Assembly (NCBI RefSeq): GCF_905220415.1
Contig: NC_059563.1
Coordinates: 3,792,001 to 3,856,000 of the forward strand
Source of the DNA: Colias croceus
Lineage: Eukaryota; Arthropoda; Insecta; Lepidoptera; Pieridae
Length of the DNA: 64,000 bases
Direction of reading: 5' to 3'
Shown: one piece after another, positions 1 to 10,500 of the stretch
Numbering within the stretch: the first letter of the stretch is position 1
Layout of the letters: each line of letters opens with the position of its first letter
Made by a program: the position numbers and the translations under genes
The notes under the pieces: generated by a model
Databases searched by the model: none
The model's input: the letters and a program-made list of their open reading frames with translations, nothing else
Told to the model about the DNA's origin: nothing

Positions 1-3000
1 GACAACATTCGCACTTATAATAGTGCGTTTCAGATGACATCCTTTGGTGCTCAACAAATCTCCGAAGGTCCTTTCATGCCTACTTTTAAAATACAAGGTC
101 AGGTTTACCATTTGATAGGATCTCTTTTGCCTGAAGACCAACCTAAGTTTCTTCAAATATATTTTGTATCCGACTACAACGAACAGTCGAATATAAGAAA
201 TCAATATTTCCCAAATTTAAATGCTGAACTCATTTCACAACTTCAGAACATGTTGCATCAGATTAATTCGTATGTATGCAGTTTTAAATCGGCATTAGAA
301 GCTCTTCCTCGAGATGATGATAACAATTATAAAATTGTTATAAATGCCGATAGGCGTCCAACGCAGGAACACCCTGGGCGTTATAATGCTCCATCCACGA
401 ATGAAGTTGCTGTGGTATTGGTCGACCAGGAATGTGATAGGCGTGATATCGTTATCCGTTCCAGAGACAATCGTTTACAACGTATTTACGAAACCCACAG
501 GGCTTACGACGGTTTGCAATATCCTTTGATATATTGTCGAGGGGAAGATGGTTATAATTTTGCTTTATACCAAACTGATCCGCATACAGGCGCACCTATT
601 TATAATAAAAAGATTTCATGCCTTCAATTTTACTGTTACCAATTGCAAGTAAGACGGAATAGGTTTGTATACTTGCAACGTTTTCGTGGCTTATTCAATC
701 AGTTTATTGTAGACATGTACGCAAAAATTGAAACCGAAAGATTAGTTTATATACGATCTAATCAAAGGCAGCTGCGCGCTGAAGAATACGTGCACCTTCG
801 CGACGCCATGCAGCAAGATAATGATACGGTGAATATGGGCCGTTTAGTTATTTTGCCCTCTTCTTTTACTGGTGGTCCACGCTACATGCACGAACGTACT
901 CAAGATGCTTTTTGTTACGTAAGAAAATATGGACGTCCCGACTTATTTATTACTGTAACTACCAATCCTAAGTGGGATGAAATCACTCGGGAGCTTCTTG
1001 AGGGTCAAGCACCGCATGACCGCCATGATATCATCGCAAGAGTTTTTCATTTAAAATTAAAATCAATGATAGATCTATTTACCAAAGATAACATTTTTGG
1101 AGAAGTATTGTGTTATATGTATAGTGTTGAATGGCAAAAACGCGGCTTACCCCACGCACATATCCTGCTTTGGTTAAAAGATAAGGTTCGACCTAATGAT
1201 GTAGACAGTTTAATCAGTGCCGAAATTCCAAGTCCGATTGCAGATTCCGAGTTATACGACATTGTTAAAACTCATATGATACATGGTCCATGTGGTGCAT
1301 TTAACGTGAATTCTTCTTGCATGCAAGACGGTCGTTGCACTAAAAGATATCCAAAAGCCTTAGTGGAAGAAACTGTAACAGGACATGATGGATACCCGAA
1401 ATATCGTCGCCGTTCAAGAGATACTGGTGGTTTCACTGTTGAAAAGCGAGTGTCTGGACAACAGGTTATTTTAGACAATAGGTGGGTCGTTCCGTATTCT
1501 CCTGTGTTGTCCAGAGCATTTCAAGCTCACATAAATGTTGAAATGTGTAATAGTGTAGAGTCAATAAAATATATTTGTAAGTACATTAATAAGGGCAGTG
1601 ACCAAGCTACATTTGCTTTGAGAAATGAAAATGATGAAGTTACAAGATTTCAGTCAGGCAGATATATAAGTTCTTCAGAAGCTGTGTGGCGGATCTTAAG
1701 TTTCAACATTCATGAAAGATATCCACCTGTGACCTATCTGGATGTTCATCTTGAAGGCGGTCAACGTATATATTTGAACACCGAAAATGTCACAGAACGG
1801 TTAGAGAACCCTAGACAAACAACTTTATTAGCATTCTTTCGACTTTGCCAAACTGATGATTTTGCAAAATCTCTTTTATATGAAGAAGTTCCATCGTATT
1901 ATACCTACGATAAGCAACGAGGTGTCTTTAATCGTAGACGCCGTGGCAGGCCTGTAGATGGCGAGTCAGGTATTTTCAAAGAACATGTTCTTGGTAGAGT
2001 ATACACCGTTCATCCTAACAACGCTGAGTGTTTCTATTTGCGATTATTATTACATACTGTGCGAGGACCAACCTCATTTATAGATTTGAGAAAAGTAGAC
2101 AATGTTGTTTATCCCAGTTATCATGCAGCTTGCCAAGCGCGTCATTTGCTTGAAAATGATCAGCATTGGGATGACGCTTTAGCAGAATCCTGTGTTAGTG
2201 ATAATCCAAGACGGTTACGTCATTTATTTGTAACATTACTTACATTTTGTAATTTGTCAGATGCTGTACAATTATGGGAAAAATATAAAGACAAATTTTC
2301 AGAAGACTTTCTTAGAAATATATCTAACAATGATGAAGGCACAACTAATGATAATTTCCGTGATCTTGCCATAAATCAGTGCTTATTAGCTCTTCAGGAT
2401 GAGTTAACAGCAGTTGGCGGTAAATCACTATGTGAATATGGTTTGCCAACACCAACCTCAGTCGGAGAGGTAACTAATAGGGAATATTCCGCAGAGATTG
2501 GTTACAACTTAATGGAACTGCTGACAACATTAGAAAACGGTGTCCCAATGATGACTGCAGAACAACGTTCAGTTTATGACCGTGTGTGCGGAAGTGTTCA
2601 AAATAATTTGGGAACAATATGGTTTTTAGATGCACCTGGAGGAACTGGGAAAACCTTTTTGACTAAATTAATATTGGCTTATGTTCGAAATCAGCGTAAA
2701 ATAGCTCTTGCCGTAGCTTCATCTGGGATAGCTGCAACATTGCTACCAGGAGGTAAAACGGCTCACACTATGTTCAAAATACCAATTGATTTAGATCGCA
2801 CGGAAAGTCCAACCTGTAGTATTTCAAGAAATAGCGACAAAGCAAAGGTATTACGCGAGTGTAATTTAATCATATGGGATGAATGTACGATGGCCCATCG
2901 AAAAGCAGTAGAAGCGGTAGATAGAACTTTAAGGGATATAAGACAAAATGATCGACCAATGGGCGGTATCACGGTTTTATTTTGTGGTGATTTCCGACAA

Positions 3001-3918
3001 ACCTTACCGGTAATACCACGGGGAACCCGAGCTGATGAGGTTAGGGCTTGCCTGAAAAGCTCTTATTTGTGGCGTGATATACAATCGGTGCATTTGACTA
3101 TAAACATGCGAGTGAGAACTGGAGATAACCCGGATGATAGTCAATTTTCTGATTCATTATTAAAGATTGGTGAAGGTACCTATCCACAACTACACCAAGG
3201 AAAACTTATTCTGACGCCTGAATTATGTTGTATAGTGCAATCTCAACCACATCTTATATCGTCGGTTTACGGTGACGTAACAAATATATTAAATAGGGAC
3301 AATTCCTGGCTATGCGAAAGATCTATTTTAACTCCTCGCAATGACCAGGCATCTGAGATTAATAACAAAATACTGTCGAATATACAGGGGGAAAGCAAAG
3401 TTTATAGATCAATAAATAGAATGGTCGATGAACAAGAAGCAACTAATTACCCGATAGAATTTTTAAATTCTTTAAATATGCCCGGACTTCCTTCTCACGA
3501 AATTTGTTTAAAAATTGGCATTCCGATTATTCTACTCCGAAATTTAAGACCACCACAACTTTGCAATGGAACTCGACTAAAAGTAACCCAGTTGCAACAA
3601 AATATAATCGAGGCTCAAATTTTAACAGGTTGCGGTGCAGGAGAAACCGTCTTTATCCCCAGAATACCCTTAATACCAAATAATTTTCCATTCCAATTTA
3701 AAAGGACGCAATTCCCAGTATCGGTGTGTTATGCAATGACAATAAATAAGGCTCAAGGGCAGACTTTTCATGTTGCCGGAGTAGATCTCGGTGTCAGTTG
3801 TTTCTCGCATGGTCAGTTATACGTTGCTCTTTCCCGTGTTAGCAGTTCTAGAAATCTTTATGTTCACGTGCCGGACGGGTCAACTTTCAATATAGTTTAC
3901 CCGGAAGCTTTGCGCTAA
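1..3918 (+). CDS. Helitron Rep-helicase (RepHel), 5' end cut by window
   Basis: The frame is open from base 1; the first Met in the window is at 34, giving 1,294 residues to the TAA at 3916-3918, so the protein is N-terminally incomplete here. Residues are counted from that Met. The Helitron-type Rep (HUH nuclease) half shows motif 2 at HAH 374-376 and motif 3 YICKYINK at 513-520, with the two catalytic tyrosines. The Pif1-like SF1 helicase half shows Walker A APGGTGKT (867-874), Walker B WDE (948-950), a GDFRQ motif III, NKAQGQT near 1238-1244 and the LYVALSRV motif VI near 1262-1269. In known Helitrons this protein nicks and unwinds DNA for rolling-circle-like transposition in the nucleus. 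No frameshift or internal stop is seen, so the copy may be young or still active. It lies on the same strand as RyR, upstream of the first visible RyR exon. Confidence 0.95.
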   Translation, partial: DNIRTYNSAFQMTSFGAQQISEGPFMPTFKIQGQVYHLIGSLLPEDQPKFLQIYFVSDYNEQSNIRNQYFPNLNAELISQLQNMLHQINSYVCSFKSALEALPRDDDNNYKIVINADRRPTQEHPGRYNAPSTNEVAVVLVDQECDRRDIVIRSRDNRLQRIYETHRAYDGLQYPLIYCRGEDGYNFALYQTDPHTGAPIYNKKISCLQFYCYQLQVRRNRFVYLQRFRGLFNQFIVDMYAKIETERLVYIRSNQRQLRAEEYVHLRDAMQQDNDTVNMGRLVILPSSFTGGPRYMHERTQDAFCYVRKYGRPDLFITVTTNPKWDEITRELLEGQAPHDRHDIIARVFHLKLKSMIDLFTKDNIFGEVLCYMYSVEWQKRGLPHAHILLWLKDKVRPNDVDSLISAEIPSPIADSELYDIVKTHMIHGPCGAFNVNSSCMQDGRCTKRYPKALVEETVTGHDGYPKYRRRSRDTGGFTVEKRVSGQQVILDNRWVVPYSPVLSRAFQAHINVEMCNSVESIKYICKYINKGSDQATFALRNENDEVTRFQSGRYISSSEAVWRILSFNIHERYPPVTYLDVHLEGGQRIYLNTENVTERLENPRQTTLLAFFRLCQTDDFAKSLLYEEVPSYYTYDKQRGVFNRRRRGRPVDGESGIFKEHVLGRVYTVHPNNAECFYLRLLLHTVRGPTSFIDLRKVDNVVYPSYHAACQARHLLENDQHWDDALAESCVSDNPRRLRHLFVTLLTFCNLSDAVQLWEKYKDKFSEDFLRNISNNDEGTTNDNFRDLAINQCLLALQDELTAVGGKSLCEYGLPTPTSVGEVTNREYSAEIGYNLMELLTTLENGVPMMTAEQRSVYDRVCGSVQNNLGTIWFLDAPGGTGKTFLTKLILAYVRNQRKIALAVASSGIAATLLPGGKTAHTMFKIPIDLDRTESPTCSISRNSDKAKVLRECNLIIWDECTMAHRKAVEAVDRTLRDIRQNDRPMGGITVLFCGDFRQTLPVIPRGTRADEVRACLKSSYLWRDIQSVHLTINMRVRTGDNPDDSQFSDSLLKIGEGTYPQLHQGKLILTPELCCIVQSQPHLISSVYGDVTNILNRDNSWLCERSILTPRNDQASEINNKILSNIQGESKVYRSINRMVDEQEATNYPIEFLNSLNMPGLPSHEICLKIGIPIILLRNLRPPQLCNGTRLKVTQLQQNIIEAQILTGCGAGETVFIPRIPLIPNNFPFQFKRTQFPVSVCYAMTINKAQGQTFHVAGVDLGVSCFSHGQLYVALSRVSSSRNLYVHVPDGSTFNIVYPEALR

Positions 3919-4099
3919 AGTATTTTGATTCTATAGGTCCTTAAGCCTCATGTGAACCTGATGTAAATAATATTACCAATACATTTTAAATTAATAATAC
4001 ACAAGGAGTTACACGCTGACGTAGTCGCGGGCACAGCTATCTATACTTTTCTGCCGGAAGTCACTATTCCACGCGGACGAAGTCGCGGGCAAAAGCTAG
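1..4099 (+). mobile_element. Autonomous-type Helitron, 3' part
   Basis: The element ends in CTAG at 4096-4099 followed by T, the expected Helitron 3' end in an A|T target. About 10 bases upstream is a short GC-rich hairpin (CGCGGACGAAGTCGCG, 4071-4086). A second, degenerate Helitron-like end (TAGTCGCGGGCACAGCTAT) lies at about 4022-4040. The 5' TC end is outside the window, so completeness cannot be judged. Confidence 0.85.
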
Positions 4100-4267
4100 T
4101 ATATATATAAAAATGAAACCCGTTTTCCTTGGTCACGGCATCGCGCGTGAACGAGTGGACCGATTTCGATAATTCTTTTTTTATAATATTCCTTGAAGTA
4201 CGAGGATGGTTCTTATGAAAAGAAAACATAAACATGTACCACGAGCGAAGCCGGGGCGGACCGCTAG
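4100..4267 (+). mobile_element. Non-autonomous Helitron, 3' part (family 1)
   Basis: It ends GCGAAGCCGGGGCGGACCG-CTAG|T, the same 3' end as the copies at 23676 and 38062. It abuts the 3' end of the large Helitron, and its own 5' end is not clear. Confidence 0.6.
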
Positions 4268-4430
4268 TGATATATAGCCTTCCTCGATGAATGGGCTATC
4301 TAACACCGAAAAAATGTTTTCAAATCGGACCAGTAGTTCCTGAAATTAGCGCTTTCAAACAAACAAACTCTTCAGCTTTATAATATTAGTAGACTATAGA
4401 CTATAGATTATAATATTAGTATAGATAAAA
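4268..4430 (-). mobile_element. Non-autonomous Helitron fragment (family 2)
   Basis: It matches the internal part and 5' end of the family-2 copies (e.g. 15726-15920): the AGCCTTCCTCGATGAATGGG block, CGGACCAGTAGTTCCTGA, and CTTCAGCTTTATAATATTAG. The 3' GC-rich end is missing where it joins the preceding family-1 element. Confidence 0.6.
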
Positions 4431-4495
4431 TTTAAAGTTTAGGAATTAATATTAAGAAATTATCTCAAACCATCAATCTATGATGTTGTTTTCAG

Positions 4496-4573
4496 ATATC
4501 ACTGCCATCTTACATCGAACAAATTCGAGACAAACTCGCCGAGAATATTCACGAAATGTGGGCTATGAATAAG
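4496..4573 (+). CDS. RyR: RyR exon 1: RYR repeat 1, start
   Basis: Acceptor TTTCAG, donor GTAAGT, phase 0/0, 26 codons. It encodes the helix [17 protein letters not shown] that opens the first RYR repeat. Earlier exons lie outside the window or beyond the Helitron. Confidence 0.93.
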
Positions 4574-7500
4574 GTAAGTTTCGTTTTTTTTATCTATTGA
4601 GAAACCAGTTTTTACCAAATATCAAAGTACCCACTATTTTGTTAAAAATATTGCAAGATGTATTTTTTTTATAAAAATTACTTAAACTTATTAATAACGA
4701 AGTGCTGTCAAATTTTTGCATTTAATTAAAAAAAAATACCTACATTCCAATAGAAACTTCTTGAACTACGCGGACGAATGTGACGCAAAAAGACAATATA
4801 ATTACTCAAAATCTTACACATAACTTATTTGGTAATAACCACAGATAATAATATAATACAACTATTACTAAAAACAAAAATAATATATTTTAATACTCTC
4901 TATCAACAGATAGAAGCAGGATGGATGTATGGAGATCAAAGGGACGACTTGCACAAAATCCATCCGTGCCTAGTTCCCTTTGAAAGACTCCCAGCGGCTG
5001 AAAAACGATATGATATACAACTTGCTGTGCAGACACTTAAGTAAGGAATTAGTACCTATAAAAAAGTACCCTCAATTTTTTTACCTAATAGATAAACTTA
5101 GATACACTGTCATAGAAAGGTCACAAATATTAATATTATACAAATTGCATTGCAAACACTTTTTATTTAGAAACTTGATGTTTAAAAAATGCCAAAGTAC
5201 CCTCAAAAGTTTTTATGCAAAGTCATCTGATAGAATTTGAATACAATTTCATAAAAAGTAACATTATTATATTCATCAAAATGTCAATAAACTTTTGAAA
5301 TTCAAATACTTAATACAATAAGAACCAGAAAAAGAAAATTGCAATAAAGAAAACGATAAAAACAACAGATACTTAATGTACTGATATGATAAGCATCAAT
5401 AATTTGCAACCACAATAAATTATTGAATACCTTAACATACATGCTCAAAATATATTTTTAATTCCAGGACGATTCTAGCTCTAGGCTACTACATAAGTCT
5501 AGATAAACCACCAGCGCGCATTCGTAACGTTAGATTACCGAATGAACCTTTTATGCAGGTAAGAATCAAATTTTTATAAAAGTACCCTCCAAATTGACAT
5601 AAAAATTAATTTATTTTTAAGACCAAGAATAAATATTTGCGTTTGGTTAATCTGTAATCGTAAAATTTAGTCTGCTTAGTACAAAAACTAAATTTTACGA
5701 TTTCTGTTTGTGCCAAATTATGTAAAAACATATTTTAACATATTTTTCATAACATTTGTATTCGATTCAACTACCCGCAATTTATTGAACTCAGTACAAA
5801 CCGTATACGAGTAGACACTTTGTAGTATATAATCATAAACCTATTTAATATATTTCGTTATTTACTGGTCCTTCGAGCCGGATCTACGTCATCGATGTAT
5901 AGATTTAACTTTGTTATTATATTTTTCATACAAATTTTTGTCTTACTTTAATTTGTACAATAATAAATTAATACGTTTTTATTTAATTTCTAGTCAAATG
6001 GCTACAAACCAGCACCTTTAGACCTTAGTGCAGTGACACTAACTCCCAAAATGGACGAACTAGTGGACCAACTTGCTGAAAACACGCACAATTTGTGGGC
6101 CAGAGAGAGGATACAACAGGGCTGGACTTATGGTCTTAATGAGGTATACTTTTAGGAAAAATACTATTTAGTAGGAAACATTAGTGTTAATGACGAGAAA
6201 TTAAAAAAAAATGTAGAAAGTATTTGATTAGAGGTCATGTTACATTTAATGGAAGTTCTTTAATCGTGATCTTTAAGAGGATTCTATGTTAAGGTAATAT
6301 TGTTTGAATTTGATAAGCATTGTAAATGGTGTGTTTGGTTCAGATGACCATAATATTATGCATTTGTTAAACTGACTATTACACTTTTAATGTTATTTAG
6401 ACTATCGAAACGGAAACATGGTAGTGAACAGTTTAAACGTTGATTAATTATACTTTATATGGTACTAGCTGTACCCCGCGGTTTCACCCGCATTGCTCCG
6501 CTCCTGTTGGTCTTACCATGATGATATTATATAGCCTATAGCCTTCCTCGATAAATGAGCTATCTTACGCCGAAAGAATATTTCAAATCGGACCAGTAGT
6601 TCCCGAGATTAGCGCGTTCAAACAAACAAACTCTTCAGTTTTATAATATTAACCTGTCCCTTCTAAATTTAACTGTATCTGAATAATTGAATAACTTCAG
6701 CTTCTAACTTCCCAAATATTTATAACTCTTCCTATTCCAAATTTCAAAAAATATTTTTTTTTTCTTTCTTTACCAGGATCCCGATATGAACAGATCCCCA
6801 CATTTGGTCCCATACCCCAAAGTGGACGATGCTATCAAAAAGGCAAATAGAGATACCGCATCAGAAACTGTTCGTACTTTACTGGTGTATGGATATAATT
6901 TAGATCCACCTACTGGAGAACAACATGAAGGTAATCAAAATTAAATTACACACAGATTTCAAAACAGATTCTGCCTTAACATGAAATATAGAAATTAACT
7001 AAAGCTTTAAAAAAAAATTGTTTGTCTGTAAAGTCGGTTTACTGACGATAGTTGAACGTGACAACGTCCGATTGTGCTTCTTTGTCGCTCGTTCCGCGCT
7101 CTCGCTCGCACTTCAAGCCTTACATGGAACGCCTCAGATGAGTCAGAGCGAGGTAACGCCGCATGAGTCATGTTTTTTCGTGCGTGCAGCCGGCTTTAAC
7201 GAATTATAAGACGTTGTCACGTCAAAAATACAATTGTAACATCAGATTAAATTAATTAATTAAAATTAAATTAATTAATTAAGAGTTTTTAGATAATTTG
7301 TATAAAGTAATATTTTGACGTTTTTCGTTGCTACTCTGTTTCTATGGTCATAATGTCAAATAACTTATAATAGCCCTGCTTCCCACACATTAAAAAAATT
7401 CAACTTACAACGGTAGAAAAGCTGTCAGCAGTTGCTGATATTAGTGCGTTCAAACAAACAAACAACAGACATATAAATGTATTTTTTCTTCCAGCATTAT

Positions 7501-10500
7501 TAGCAGAAGCATCAAAACAAAAACAAGCAGATTTCAGAACGTATAGAGCTGAAAAGAATTACGCAGTTAGTTCTGGCAAATGGTACTTTGAGTTTGAAAT
7601 TCTCACTGCTGGGCCTATGAGAGTAAGTTTGATGTTAAAATTTCCATTTTTGTTAAATTCATGATGCATTTTTGAAATGAAACTTCTCTATCGGGGTTAG
7701 AAAAAAAATTTAGCGTAACATTTTTTCGTTACGCGACATTTTTCCGTTACGCGCCATCTTTTTCTTATCCCTACCACGCGACTCGACCGCCTCCTTGGTA
7801 CAGTGGTTGACGCGTGAGCGTAGAACCGAGGGGTCCTGGGTTCGATTCCCGGTGGAGACGAAGAAAAAAAAATGTCTCGGTCTGGTAGGACACAGAAGGC
7901 TGATCACCTACTTGTCCCTAAAGAAAATTTATCACTGAAACAGATGTATGCATTATGCATCTGCCCCTTACCCCACTACGGGGACATGGGACTTCACACC
8001 ACGCGACTCGACGATTCGCAATTCGACGTATTTCTGTAAAGTTGCATATATAGTAAATTATTTTTTGAAAAATAAGGTCACAAAGAAGTTTTACTTCTTA
8101 CGTGAGTACACTACTTAGTACACGCACACATGGGCGTAGCTAGCCATGGGCTCAAGGTGGGGCAACAATAAAAAAATAATATGTAACTAGCAACTGTATG
8201 TACCCAAAGCCATATCCAGGTCTTCGAACCTCAAATGCCGGTGGCACGGCCGGTGGCTGTGCCGCCGGCATTTGCGAAGGCATTTGCGAAGGCATTTGCG
8301 AAGGCATTTGCGAAGGCATTTGCGAAGGCATTTGCGAAGGCATTTGCGAAGGCATTTGCGAAGGCATTTGCGAAGGCATTTGCGAAGGCATTTGCGAAGG
8401 CATTTGCGAAGGCATTTGCGAAGGCATTTGCGAAGGCATTTGCGAAGGCATTTGCGAAGGCATTTGCGAAGGCATTTGCGAAGGCATTTGCGAAGAAATT
8501 TGCGAAGGCATTTGCGAAGGCATTTGCGAGGGCATTTGCGAGGGCATTTGCGAGGGCATTTGCGAAGGCATTTGCGAAGGCATTTGCGAAGGCATTTGCT
8601 TGCATAACTCACGTGACACGTTCTATAGAACGTGAAACGTAAAACAAAAGTGAAATAGGATAAAAAACACCTTATTCAAAACACCTTATTGTTCACCTAC
8701 CACATCATGAAATAGATCCAAAATGTGTCCCTATCTTCAGCCGTTTGGTCGCTGGGCGTATGACAATTATTTGTTAATCAGTCATTGTAGAGGTTAATAA
8801 TACTAATGTTTTGGTCTCATTTTCTGTGTCAACTGTCGACTTTAAAGAATCGAGTGTGAATTTTCTTACGGATATTAAGCTTAGTAGTTAGTACCTGGAT
8901 AATTCAATTTTTAGATTTGGTTAGGTACCTTCCAGGTCAAAGCCTGGGTGGGGCAAGCGCCCCACCCTGCCCCACCGTGGCTACGCCCATGCACGCACAC
9001 ATTTTTTTTTATTAATTGAGAATTCACTTCTTATTACTTGCAAATAATAAAATGTATGTTTTTACTTTTTATTTGTATAGTAATAGTTTACAAAGAATCT
9101 GTCTGTCTGAATGCAGTGCCAGGAAAATAATATTACAATTTTATTGTTAATTTACTATTTTAAAACCATCAGATATGGAAGATATGGTGCCAATATTAAA
9201 GGCAATATTATTTTATATTAAATATTATTTTATAGGTTGGTTGGGCTCATGCTGATATGCCTCCAGGTATGATGTTGGGACAAGACGAAAACTCATGGGC
9301 TTTCGATGGATATAACGTAAGTTTTTATAATAAACCTTAATGCGAAGGAATAAGATCTAAATTTGTTTGTTCTTTTTGTCGTTCTCTAGGTGATGGTACG
9401 AGTGATCTATTTAAGAATTATGTAATAATAGACGAGTACTTATAAATTATTAGGTATTCAAATTTTATTAAAATCGGCAACAGCCCATAATTTCATTTCA
9501 TCAAAATTGGATTCGCATTATTTAATTTAATAAAGAGTAGCATTGACAAGTCGCCTGTAACGAAAGCTTGATATCTTATAGTCTATTATTTTTTATGACA
9601 GTCACAGGATACATAATTACTTCTATCAATTTCTACAATTTATCGAAGTGCAACTTTAGTATAAAACAGCAAAAAGCTCCCAAATCTTAAGGAATAGTAC
9701 AATAGTGTGAGTCGAAAGACGTAGAAATTTCTAGAATGTATAACTTTAACAACAGTCGCTAAAATGGCACGGCGGCACAAGCGACACATTCGGGCAGCAA
9801 CTGAAAGTCGGCGATATTGTCGCCTGTTTCTTAGACGTTACCGACCAAACTATTAGTGAGTTCATTGTGGCTCTGGGGTGCTTCGTTGATGATGTTTTTG
9901 ATATGTTGTTTTTGAAATATTTGTTTTTATTGACCTTAAAATTGTGAGTTTCAACTTCTACACATCTTTCTTTTTCTCCCTTTGTCTAAGATATCATTCT
10001 TATTCCATTTTTTCATCTTTATTCTTTTGTACTGGTCCGTTTTGTAATTTTTCGTGATATCTTGCATCTAATGGATACTATTTATTGACCTCACCAATAT
10101 TTTCAACCATATTTCCAAGGAATTTATCTCGTTCTCTATTTCCATTCGATCATCCGTCTTCTTCCTTCTTTTTTTCTTCTTCAGACACGAATATTTGATT
10201 TTAATGTTTTGCACATTCTGATAAAAAATGATTTTATTTTTGTTTTTGCCCGATTGTCAGCGAAGTTCACCAGAGCATCATCGTAATATTTTGTGGTTTA
10301 ACGAAGTAAAACCTGAGGTTTATTAACGCAAAATTAAAACGTAAAATTTCCTCTTCCTTAGTATTTGTTGTGTACCCTGTAAATAGCATAACCCTGTTTT
10401 ATTTAAGTGTGCTCCTGGTCTATAACCGGAATCTAAAATCACAATTATTATTTAAATACTTACACAGAGGGTAACAATAGGTATAACTTAATAAGTTAAC

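Noticed and set aside
8267..8599. CRISPR-like array
   Set aside because: The repeats are contiguous without spacers and the genome is eukaryotic.
8152..8642. Six long open frames (AFAKAFAK-, CEGICEGI-, [12 protein letters not shown] proteins)
   Set aside because: All come from a stop-free 12-bp minisatellite; no splice sites, no family, and the frames exist on both strands.
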